DNA of 64,000 nt. It comes from Bromus sterilis. Its lineage: Eukaryota > Streptophyta > Magnoliopsida > Poales > Poaceae. The notes beneath the pieces were generated by a model, which was not told where the DNA came from, ran no database searches, and saw only the letters and a list, made by a program, of their open reading frames with translations. The stretch is from the NCBI GenBank assembly GCA_950022295.1, contig OX465600.1:314722031-314786030 (forward strand). Reading direction: 5' to 3'. Below are positions 34,847-44,322 of this stretch, piece after piece (position 1 is the first letter of the stretch; the number at the start of each line of letters is the position of its first letter). Both the position numbers and the translations under genes were made by a program.

Positions 34847-36261
34847 GATAACTGCAAGCACTGAAAGATAACTTTTTAGGGGTTTTCTTGGTATAAGCGA
34901 CAGGAAAGTAAAGACGAGCAAAGTAGAATATACTGGATAGTAAAGAGTGGTCCAATCCTTTCTTAGCAAAGGAGAGGCCTAGCAACTGAACTTATAAAAG
35001 CTAAAGTGTTCTTGAGGACACACGGGAGAGGTAGTCATGTGCTTTCGCCATATTCCGTATCGTACTATGTGCTGTGTTGATAAGTGTTTGTTGGGTGGAC
35101 CTATGCTAGTGCATCCTCTAGACTAAGATGAATGCACTCTTATGATTAAACACCTTGCAAGCATCCGTAAATACAAGATAGTAATTAAGGCAAAAGCCTA
35201 ACCATAGCAATACGATCGGTGATCCATTGTTCCCTTGTGCAAAAGCGTGCAAACAGGGGTTTAGGTTTCTGTCACTCCGGCAACCCATCGTAAGCATTCT
35301 TTATACACAATGCATTCCCCTAGGTCCTTGATAAGGCGAAGTGTTGAGTGTTCGACTCACACAACACCACTAGGAAAATAACAACATAACTTAAATATCA
35401 ACCAACACATATTACTTTAACATCATATGACTACTAGCAACTAGACTTCTCCCATGTCCTCAAGAACTAAAGTAACTACTCACAAGACATAAAAGAGATC
35501 ATGATCAGTGGGGATAAATAGATGATAAACAATCTGAACACAATAATATTTCTCCAACAAAACTCAATAGCATTCACCACAAAGTAGTAATCAACATCGA
35601 TAGAGTAGAGAGGATAGATAGTACAGATTACAACACGAGTTGCAATTGTGTGACAAGATTGGATGGAGATGGAGATGGTGCTGATGACGGAGATGATGTT
35701 GATGATGATCTCGATGATGCCCGTGACGATGGTGATGACGATGGCGATGATCTCCCCTTCCGGGAGGTGATCTCCCCGGCGGAATCTGCCCGCCAGAGAT
35801 GGCTTTTCTTCTCTGTAGGTTTCCGCCACGGAGCGGCGGCGGAACTCCGTAAACTCTCCCTCTTTTAGGGTTTCTGGATCACAAGGAGTAAATAGGCCAG
35901 AGGGGGGAGCCGGGAGTGGCCTGGGGGGTCCAGGCGCCCTCCCGGCGCGGCCAGGGGTGGGGCCGCGCCAGGTGGCCGCCTGGGCACCCTGTGGCCCCAC
36001 TCTGGTTGCTCTTTTGCGTGTCTTCGTGATCCTGCTAGAAAACATCCTCTGTCGATTTTCAGGTAATTTGGAGGTGTTCTTCTTCAGCAACTCAGCGTCC
36101 ACTTTTTACCGCTGAATCCTGCGTCTGCTGCTTCGGCACCGGATAGTTGCACACTGTGTAAAATAAGCCAAAACAACATAAGAATATCATCATATCATGA
36201 AATATATCAATGAATAAGAAAGAATTACTATATAAAATAGTGATGCATTTTGGACGTATCA
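34847..36261 (-). repeat. D 5' LTR, truncated
   Basis: It matches 22152-23568. The LTR 3' end (about 103 bp, present at 22050-22152) is missing and gag sequence follows at once, which shows a deletion after insertion or in the parent copy. TATA-like CTATTTACTCC is at about 35885-35895 (minus). Confidence 0.9.
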
Positions 36262-36266
36262 ACTAC

Positions 36267-36860
36267 TCGACGCACAGCTCATCAGAGAGACAAAAAAGCA
36301 ACATGGATAGCAAACCAAGTCCTAGTCCCTTAAAAGGACACCGAGGTACTGAGGATGTGCGTCGACTATGGGTTTATCAACAAGCATTGCCCAAAAGACC
36401 ACTTCCCCTTGCCAATAATCGATCAAATAATCGACTCGACAGCAGGATGCGACCTCCTATCTTTCCTCGACGCATACTCAGGATACAATAAGATCAGGAT
36501 GAAGGAAGAAGACGAAGAGCACACCTCGTTCATCACCCCTACGAAGTATTCTGTTACCAAACTATGCCCTTCGGACTAAAAAATGCCGGAGCCACGTACC
36601 AGTGGATGATGCAAGCATGTCTGAGAGACCAGATCGGCAGGAATGTCCAAGTCTATGTAGACGACATTTTCATAAAAACCTATAGCGCAAACACACTACT
36701 CGACGACCTCCGCGAGACGTTCCGGCCCTCAACAAGTACAGGATCAAGTTGAACCCCAAAAAATGTGTGTCCGGCGTCCCAGCCGGAAAACTACTCGGGT
36801 ACATGGTCTCTGCCTGAGGAATCGAAGCAAACCCGGAAAAAGTTCAAGCAATCGCCAAAA
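36267..36860 (+). pseudogene. pol: G reverse transcriptase
   Basis: It resumes after D with LLDAQLIRE, then shows MCVDYGFINKHCPKDHFPLP, SFLDAYSGYN, MPFGLKNAGATYQ and the catalytic box VYVDD (TAT GTA GAC GAC at 36654-36665). The frame changes at about 36330, 36570 and 36725, so the RT is decayed, although its catalytic box remains. Confidence 0.9.
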
Positions 36861-38005
36861 TGAAAAGGCCAACCAACATCAGAGGAATACAGCAGCTCAC
36901 AGGGAAACTCGCAGCATTGAGCCGCTTCATCAGCAGGCTAGGCGAAAGGACCCTACCTTTCTACAAACTGCTGAGAAAAGGAGAAAAAATCGAGTGGACT
37001 AAGGAAGCCAGCAACGCATTCGCAGACCTGAAGAAAACCCTCTCTACCCCACCAATCTTGGCGGTGCCTAAAGAAAGGGAAAAGTTGTATCTCTACATAG
37101 CAGCACGCAACAACGTCGTGAGCACAGTGCTTGTCGTCGAGCGTGCAGAAGAAGGAAAAATCCAGAGCATCCAAAGACCAATTTATTACCTGAGCACGCT
37201 ACTGACGAAGCCAGAGCAGCGGTACCCACATTACCAGAAGCTCTTGCTCGCCATCATCATGACCTCCAGGAAAATATCACACTACTTCGACGAACACTCC
37301 ATCACAATCGTGAGCAGTGCACCACTCGCGGACATCCTCAACAATCCCGGCGCGACCGGTCCAGTCACCGAGTGGAACATGGAGCTCAGCCCGCGAGACC
37401 TACAGTTCAAACACCCAACAACAATCAAAGCCCAAGTACTCCCAGACTTCCTGGTCGAGTGGGCAGAAGTCCAAACACCAGGGCCCCCAGACTTGTCCAA
37501 CTCATGGACGATGTACTTCGACGGATCCAAAAGACAGCAAGGAGCTGGAGAATGCGTCGTCCTAGTCTCCCCCAAAGGAACGAATCTCAAACAAATCCTC
37601 CAGATCAACTACAGCAACGCCTCCAACAATGAAGCAGAGTACGAGGCGCTAATTCACGGCATGCGTGTGGCAAAAACTTGCGGCGCCACTCGCCTATCGA
37701 TCTATGGCGACTCCAACCTCGTCGTTCAGCAGGCGATGAGAGACTGCAACGCAGTCGCAGACAACATGGCAGCTTACCAGAAGCTCTACAATGCGCTAGA
37801 AGGAGGATTCGATGGCTGTGAACTCAACTATATCCCCAGAGCAAACAATACAGAAGTCGACGAACTCGCGAACATCGGATCGACTCGAGGACCAATACCG
37901 CCAGGCGTCTTCCTCGAGAGCATCAATCAGAGATCAATAAAAGCAAAGCCAGCGGAACCCAAAGTAGTCGCGAGGAAGACGACACAAACGAACCAGCACA
38001 GGTAG
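36860..38005 (+). pseudogene. pol: G dual RNase H region
   Basis: A Gypsy-type RNase H (about 37000-37400; LYLYIAARN, RPIYYLS, RYPHYQK) is degenerate at its catalytic positions. It is followed by a second RNase H of archaeal type (about 37500-37880; MYFDGSK, NNEAEYEAL, IYGDSNLV, NTEVDELAN) with a plausible acidic quartet. The double RNase H is characteristic of the Tat lineage. The frame ends at TAG 38003-38005 and then continues in the same frame into integrase, so this stop is probably a mutation inside one polyprotein. Confidence 0.88.
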
Positions 38006-38014
38006 CAGCAGCGA

Positions 38015-39319
38015 GTGCAGCTGACGATACAAACAATCAAGAAAATAGAAGTTGAAGCACCAGCAGCACTCGAAGACCCAACCTGGCCAAGGCCCTTCCT
38101 TCGATTCCTAGTCGAAGGCACTTTACCACAAGACGTTGCAGAAGCCCGACGCATCAGTCGACGATCTAAAGCATTCACGGTAATTAACAAGAAGCTCTAC
38201 AAGCGCAGCATCTTCCAGGTCCTCCAAAAGTGTATAGACGAAGAAGATGACAAAGCCCTACTGCTCGAGATTCACGAAGGCACCTGCGGGCACCACGCCA
38301 GCAGTAGAGCACTCATGGAAAAAGCCTTTCGAGCAGGTTTCTACTGGCCGACCGCTATGAGAAATGCAGAGGATATCTTACGGCGTTGCATCGCCTGCCA
38401 AAAGTTCGCCATGAGGCCGCACGCCCCAGCATCGGAACTCAAAACCATACCATTATCATGGCCATTTGCCACATGGGGACTCGACATGGTAGGTCCACTC
38501 AAGAAATCGTCAAAAGGAGGACGAACACACCTACTAGTCGCAGTAGACAAGTTCACCAAATGGATCGAAGCAGCATAAATCACCAGCTCAACAACCCTCA
38601 CGGCAGTCAACTTCATCAAATCAATCATCTTCAGATTCGGAGTACCACACAACATCATCACAGACAATGGTACAAACTTCACAGCAGCAGAATTCCAGAA
38701 CTTCTGCCAAGAGTTGGGCACCAAAATAAACTACGCATCAGTCGCACACCCGCAGTCCAATGGCCAAGTGGAGAAAGCAAACGTCTTAGTATGCGGAGGA
38801 ATAAAGAAGCGACTTCTGGCACCACTCGAACAAGCCGCAGGCAACTGGATAGAAGAGCTCCCCGCGGTTCTATGGAGCCTACGCACCACCCCAAACAGCT
38901 CGACCCAATACACACCTTTCTTCTTGGTATACGAGGCAGAAGCAGTGCTACCACACGACTTAAAATTCGGAGCACCCACTATCTCAGGGTACGAAGAAGA
39001 AGAGGTAGAAGAAGCACTACAGAACGACAAAGACATAGTAGACGAAGCACGAGACACAGCCATCACAAGATCTGAAGGATACCAGGACAAGATGCGCACA
39101 TATCAAAGCAGTCGCCTGCGGACCAGATCGTTCAACAAAGGAGACCTTGTGCTACGGCTAATACAGGAAAAAGTGCACAAACTTGCCCCACAATGGGAAG
39201 GGCCGTTCATCATCTCGGAAGTCATAGGAGGAGGAGCATACAGATTGGCGAATCCAAAGACCAATGAGGACGTGGGAAATCCATGGAACGTAGCGAACCT
39301 ACACTTGTTCTACCCATAG
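38015..39319 (+). pseudogene. pol: G integrase
   Basis: This is the same frame as the RNase H. A zinc-binding region occupies about 38270-38400 (GHHASSRAL then RRCIACQK). The core keeps all three acidic positions (GLDMVGP, ITDNGTNF, NGQVEKAN), and the C-terminal part contains KGDLVLR and ends HLFYP before TAG 39317-39319. One in-frame TAA at 38576-38578 interrupts it. This is the end of the G polyprotein. Confidence 0.92.
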
Positions 39320-39417
39320 TCCCCTAGGCATTATCAAGACATCGACAGCATCACCGATCGGCAACTCATGTAAAAATTCGAAGGAATAAAACAATGTTGC
39401 CCAAAACACCTTACAAG

Positions 39418-39568
39418 CATTCGGGGGCTCGACCTAGAACTCCCCCCGAGAGACGCTATCCTCGCAAACGCGACTTTTACTTCCAAGCACTCGGGGGCTC
39501 GAGCCTAGAACTCCCCCCCCGAGAGACGCTATCCTCGCAAACGCGACTTTTACTTCCAAGCACTCGGG
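39418..39568 (+). repeat. G tandem array, 70-bp units, first part
   Basis: Units start at 39418, 39488 and 39561, each beginning CACTCGGGGGCTCG and containing CTCCCCCCGAGAGACGCTATC. The array is cut by solo LTR H in its third unit and resumes at 41697. Each unit contains the CTCGGGGGCT motif of the G polypurine tract (51176-51187). Confidence 0.9.
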
Positions 39569-40599
39569 TGTTGGAAATATGCCCTAGAGGCAATAATAAA
39601 ATGTTATTATATATATATTTCCACGTTCATAATTAATGTTTATATTTCTGTGCTATAATTGCAATGACCCTGACTGTGAGATTCAGAAGAAAACTCATTT
39701 GCATGTGTGGAAATGTAAACACCAAGAGTTCCTGGTTTAGCCTCTAAGACCAGCTCATGTGCTAACTGATGATTACGTTTTCTTAATCATGGACATTGTT
39801 CTTGTAACAAGGATGTCAGTAGCAATGAGAACATATTGTTAGCAGAACAATGATGTTGAACCGACCCCAGTATTGAATGATATACTTAGAGATCACATCG
39901 TAACTACGTTATAAGTCATATCATGAAATGTTTTCATATACGTAATTCCTTAGACCATGAGAGTATCGAGTTTCTTCACACAGGAAGACATGCTTTGGTT
40001 CTTAGATGAATCCTCCCGTAAATGGGAAGTAGTAAAATAAGTTCTGGGTATGTCAGATGGTGTGGCTAGTGACTGTGATAGTTCAAGAATGGGATTTGCT
40101 CCTTCACGATGAAGAAGATATTCACTTCGGGCCCACTCGGTATGACGGTATCCATTATAGTCTGGCCAGACGCATTGTGATTCAGTCACGGGGATACCGG
40201 AATACGATAACGAGAAAAGGGACAAACGAGCAAAGAGGATAACGAGTGGCTTGTGTTCAAAAGTTGTTACACATGGGTGCCAAACTTCTCTCCTCTAACT
40301 TTGTCATATATCGCGAAGCAAAGGGAATGGTACATGAATAAACATAATGGTTCACTCGAAGTTTCTTCGTGTATGTGCGGGAGTCAACATGGGTGTCCAT
40401 GGCTCCGCTGTTGATTATTGGCTATTGACAAAAGGCTGTTGACCTATGTCCGGAAGATGTTCTGAGTCATGTCCGCATTATACCGAACCTATTGGGTCAC
40501 ACACTTAACGAGCAGTAGTCTGTTAGAATACTAGTATGGTAGAAGGTTTAGTGGAAGCAAAGCAGAATAGTTCATACGGGTACCGGAAGTAGTTCCGGA

Positions 40600-40980
40600 G
40601 ATTTATGGAATTGTTATAAAGGGCACCAGAAGTAGTTCTGGGTATTTAAGGTTATGTTCGGATCACTCTGGAGTAGTCCCAGGTGGTTCCGGAACATATG
40701 AGAATGGTACTGGGGAAGTCCTGGATCAACCGGAATAGTTTCCGGATAATCGCTAGGCGTCCCGACAACCTTCGCTGTCATCCGGTGGCTTAAACTGTAA
40801 CTCGGATGGTCTTGGAAACTATCCGGATGGCTCCGGAACGTCCGAGAACGGTCTCGGAAGGTCCTGGAAGTGCTCCAGAAGTGTCCGGAATGTCCCGAAA
40901 CGGTCCCGGTATGTCCCGGAAGGTCCTGGAAGCTTCTAGAAGGTCATGGAAGGTTCCAGAAGGTTCCGGACAGTACCGCC
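40600..40980 (+). promoter_or_regulatory. CCGGAA/GGTTCC-rich region with phased heat-shock elements in LTR H
   Basis: The stretch is dense in GAA and TTC. From 40919 to 40966 the triplets fall every 5 bp with alternating orientation: GAA 40919, TCC 40924, GAA 40929, TTC 40934, GAA 40939, TCA 40944, GAA 40949, TTC 40954, GAA 40959, TTC 40964. That matches the nGAAnnTTCnnGAAn heat-shock element, with two single mismatches. It lies about 230 bp upstream of the TATA box. Heat responsiveness is inferred. Confidence 0.6.
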
Positions 40981-41193
40981 CACTCCCCTGCGCCCCTAGC
41001 CTTGGGGGGCAAGCCACCTAGGCTGCCCTGGACGGCCAAGGGGTGGGGGCACACCAAGGGGAAGGAATCCCCCTCCAGGTGGAAAGTCCAACTCTCCAAT
41101 ATGGCAGGTTTCCGGTGGGAAGGTTTGGGAGGTTTGGGAGTCCAAGTTGGACTCCCCACCCCCCTTATTGCGCCCCAAGGGCCTCTTGGCCAC

Positions 41194-41202
41194 CTATATA
41201 AT
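41194..41202 (+). promoter_or_regulatory. TATA box of LTR H
   Basis: CTATATAAT occurs in a GC-rich surround, as expected for a BARE-like LTR promoter. Transcription would start near 41230 and run rightward into G. Confidence 0.7.
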
Positions 41203-41696
41203 GTGGGGGAGGGGTGGGGGGCGCAGCACAACTTGTCCCCAAGGCCTATGCGCCACCCTCCCTCCTCTAAACCCCGTTGCTCCAAAATTAGACCCCGGTT
41301 TAGACGCTGTTCTAGATCGGAATCCGTTAGGGTTTTCTCCCTCTAGTTTTCTCGGTGGCGTTCATCTCTGGACGGCGGAGCGCTGCTGGATTGCTGCTAC
41401 GGGATGTGTGGATACTAATGGAGGGGTCGTACCTTCGACCCTTCTTCGAGGAGCTTGTTCATGGGACTTGTCCGTGGGACTAGATCGCGGGACTTGTTCG
41501 TGGGATTGATCGAGGGACTGTTCGTGGGAGAACTTGCGAGATCTACTTCCACTACGTCCACCCGCTTCACCAACTCTTCTTCCGCTGCAACCGTTGGTGA
41601 GCAAAGACCTAAACCTTGTATGCAATCTATCTTGGATGATCTTGGGTGCTTGTTACGTAGGCACGAAATTTTTGAATTCTACTACGTTTCCCAACA

Positions 41697-41970
41697 TCGG
41701 GGGCTCGAGCCTAGAACTCCCCCCGAGAGACGCTATCTCCGCAAACGCGACTCTTGCTTAGAAGCACTCGGGGGCTCAAGCCTAAAACTCCCCCCGAGAG
41801 ACGCTATCTTCGCAAACGCGACTCTTAATTAAAAGCACTCGGGGGCTCGAGCTTAGAACTCCCTCCGAGAGACGCTATCTTCGCAAACGCGACTGTTACT
41901 TAAGACATGGGGGCTCAACCATAAAACTCCCCTGAAAGAAGTTATCTTTGAGAAAGACACGACTCTCGCC
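41697..41970 (+). repeat. G tandem array, 70-bp units, second part
   Basis: The array continues after H, with unit starts at 41765 and 41836 and a degenerate unit from about 41903. Two related CTCGGGGGCTA..CATCGGGAGC modules follow at 42051-42090 and 42179-42218. Confidence 0.85.
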
Positions 41971-42221
41971 AAAAGACAAAGCCCAGGCAAAAGAAAGTTG
42001 CAAAAGCGCACGATTCTTTAGTCTTCACCCGATCGCAAGCGATCGCAGACTCGGGGGCTACTCTCATCGGGAGCGCTGACGCGCACCCGATCTAGACTTG
42101 AAAAAATTCAAAGACAACTACAAACCGGTGAGACAAAAATTCATAAAGCCTGCGCTTGATTCTGCAAATCAAACGCAGCCTCGGGGGCTAGTCCCATCGG
42201 GAGCTCTGGCGCGCACCCGTG

Positions 42222-42384
42222 AAGGCACTCTCATTACAAAGGAGTCGAAGACAACTCTCATTACAAAGGAGTCAAAGGCACTCTCATTACAAAGGAGTCG
42301 AAGGCACTCTCATTACAAAGGAGTCGAAGGCATTCTCATAACAAAGGAGTCGAAGGAATTTCATTACAAAGAAGTCGAAACGAT
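42222..42384 (+). repeat. G 26-bp tandem repeat
   Basis: Six copies contain CATTACAAAGGAGTCGAAGG, starting at 42232, 42259, 42285, 42311, 42337 and 42362. The copies are near identical, which suggests recent expansion. Confidence 0.92.
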
Positions 42385-42570
42385 AGGTTGCCACTACAGA
42401 AGGACCTGCAGAACTACAAACTGGGCTACATTCAAACTTCTACATGTGTGCTCATGCTGAGATAATTGGCACTTTCGTGCCACAGCCCGGCGGACATCAT
42501 CACAGACAAAGTAGCAGCCCAGCCAAAGAAGAAGAAGCTCGCTGCCCTCCAGTTCTACAAGGTGCCTCGC

Positions 42571-42858
42571 CTACTGCCGCTTGATGACTGGCTTGACGTC
42601 CAGTTCTTCCTTAGAACTAGAAGAGCAAACACCATCGCCCGAGGGATCAGCCGAAGACGAAGACACGGGAGAAGCAGGCGAACCATCACTTGAGCCACCG
42701 AAATCATTGTTGCTCGTCTCCTCACAGTATGGATCCAGACGGTTGCCGCCAGCATCAAACGCACGGATAATAACAGTATGTTCGCCGTCAAAACAACAGC
42801 AAAAACTGTCTCCGCCGCGCAAATTCAACTGATGAGAAAAGGTCCTCCAGCCAGACCC
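42571..42858 (-). pseudogene. Antisense B3-domain ORF of G, 3' part
   Basis: This is the second half of the ORF that begins at 49823. It joins in frame across element I (single TSD copy GACCC). It encodes the second half of a B3-type fold (GSGWRTFSHQLNLRGGD, CFDGEHTVIIRAFD) and then a Ser/Asp-rich tail ending at TAG 42571-42573. The GW..F....L..GD...F.. pattern is the most diagnostic part of plant B3 DNA-binding domains. The frame in this half is undamaged. Confidence 0.75.
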
Positions 42859-44322
42859 TGATGTCTACGCACGCTTTTATTATTGTAGACTATGTTGGGC
42901 CTCCAAGCGCAGAGGTTTGTAGGACAGCAGCAATTTCCCTCAAGTGGATGACCTAAGGTTTATCGAACTCAGGGAAGTAGAGGTTGAAGATGGTCTCTCT
43001 CAAGCAACCCTGCAATTAAGAAACAAGAAGTCTCTTGTGTCCCCAACACACCTAATACAACTAGGAGTTGTATAGGTGCACTAGTTCGGCGAAGAGATGG
43101 TAAAATATGGGTGATAGGTGTGGCAAAGCAAGGTAATATAAATCTGAATAAAAAGTGCAGCAAGGTAGAAAGTGGTAAACGTGAGCACAAATGGTATTGC
43201 AATGGTGGAAACAAGGCCTAGGCTTCATACTTTCACTAGTGGCAACTCCCAACAACATTAACATAGTCGAATCACATGATATTTCCCATACAACATGCAA
43301 TGGAGACGTACTCGGAGGTCATTCCTTTGTGGTCAAGAGAGGACGAGAATTGTGTAGGGCTACAAAAGCACACCTCAAAGTTCATAGTTCTCAATCTATG
43401 GATTTCCCAATGTCACCGCGGCTATCCAAAGAGAGTACCACAATCACCACAACATATCTAAAGGATAGTCAAAGACAAGCACCAAAAGACTCTCAATCTT
43501 CAATCCACACACAAAAGAGGAAATCACTCATGAAATTATTCTTCTAATTCCATGTGCAATAGACCAGCTGTCACCATGGTCTCGGAGATTATACTAGATA
43601 AGATCAATTGAGTACATCAATCCAATACATAGAAGAAGGGGAAACATAATGGGATCACCCTAGATTAACATTGCCTATGATCACAATCAAGATCACATCA
43701 TGGGAGAGAGAGAAGAACCCATAGCTACTGGTAGAAACCTCAGCCCCGAGGGAGAACTACTCCCGCTTCATGGAGGAGGGAAGCAACGGCGATGGAGATG
43801 AATCCGGGGGCACTTCCCCGTCCCGGCAGGCTGCCGGCACAAGAATTCTGTCCCCCCGAAACTTGATGGCGACGGCAGCGGAGATCGGAATTGCTTCTGG
43901 AGAAAAGGGGTCTGGAATCAGGGTTTCCTCCGCGGGGGTAAAAATAGGGGCCAAAGGGGGCACTGAGAGGGGCCACGAGGCAGTCAGAAGGGCAGGTGGC
44001 GCGTCCTAGGGCTAGGCCGCGCCAGGCACCCTCCTGGCTTCCTGATGGTGTGGCCCTCCCTTCCTTCCTTGGTGATTCCGGAAGCTTCCGGGACGCCGAT
44101 TTTTTATATAATTTTTCCGGAATTTTTGGAGCACTTTTAATGGCCGGAAAACCTGAAATACAAAAACAGAAAAAAAAACAAGAACTGGCAACTGGGTGCA
44201 CTGAGTTAATAGGTTAGTCCAAATATGCTCAAAAGTGTATGAAAGTTCAAGAAAAACATGGCAAAGTCACACAAAACATGCATGGAGCAAGCAGAAATTA
44301 TAGATACGTTTGGGACGTATCA
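42859..44322 (-). repeat. I 3' LTR
   Basis: Plus-strand edges are TGATGTCTAC and GGACGTATCA. The polypurine tract follows inward at 44323-44336 (minus AAGCTTGGGGATGT). A TATA-like CTATTTTTACC is at about 43937-43947 (minus), and the GC block at about 43975-44050. Confidence 0.94.

Larger units (their letters stand above)
22050..36261 (-). mobile_element. Element D: Athila-lineage Gypsy retrotransposon with full gag-pol order
   Basis: D has TSD ACTAC (22045-22049 and 36262-36266) and is inserted in the G RT region. It is 14.2 kb including solo LTR E, so about 9.96 kb of its own sequence. Minus-strand order is 5' LTR (36261-34847, truncated), gag fragment, protease, RT, RNase H, integrase, coiled-coil ORF2, 3' noncoding region and 3' LTR (23568-22050). 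It is the same family as B. The 5' LTR lacks its last 103 bp or so, together with the primer site and gag start, so this copy cannot be reverse transcribed normally. Confidence 0.95.
39569..41696 (+). mobile_element. Element H: solo LTR of a BARE/Angela-like Copia element
   Basis: 2128 bp, starting TGTTGGAAATATGCCCTAGAGG and ending CTACGTTTCCCAACA, with TSD TCGGG (39564-39568 and 41697-41701). Ends and length fit the BARE/Angela clade of Triticeae Copia elements. No internal domain is present, so it is a solo LTR inserted in the G tandem array. Confidence 0.92.

Noticed and set aside
39418..42384. CRISPR-like spaced repeats
   Set aside because: Repeats are head-to-tail tandem units without unique spacers in a plant retrotransposon.
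43191..43547. 118-codon ORF in I LTR with a second copy at 48411-48719
   Set aside because: Both are the same position in the two LTR copies, antisense to the element, with no domain.
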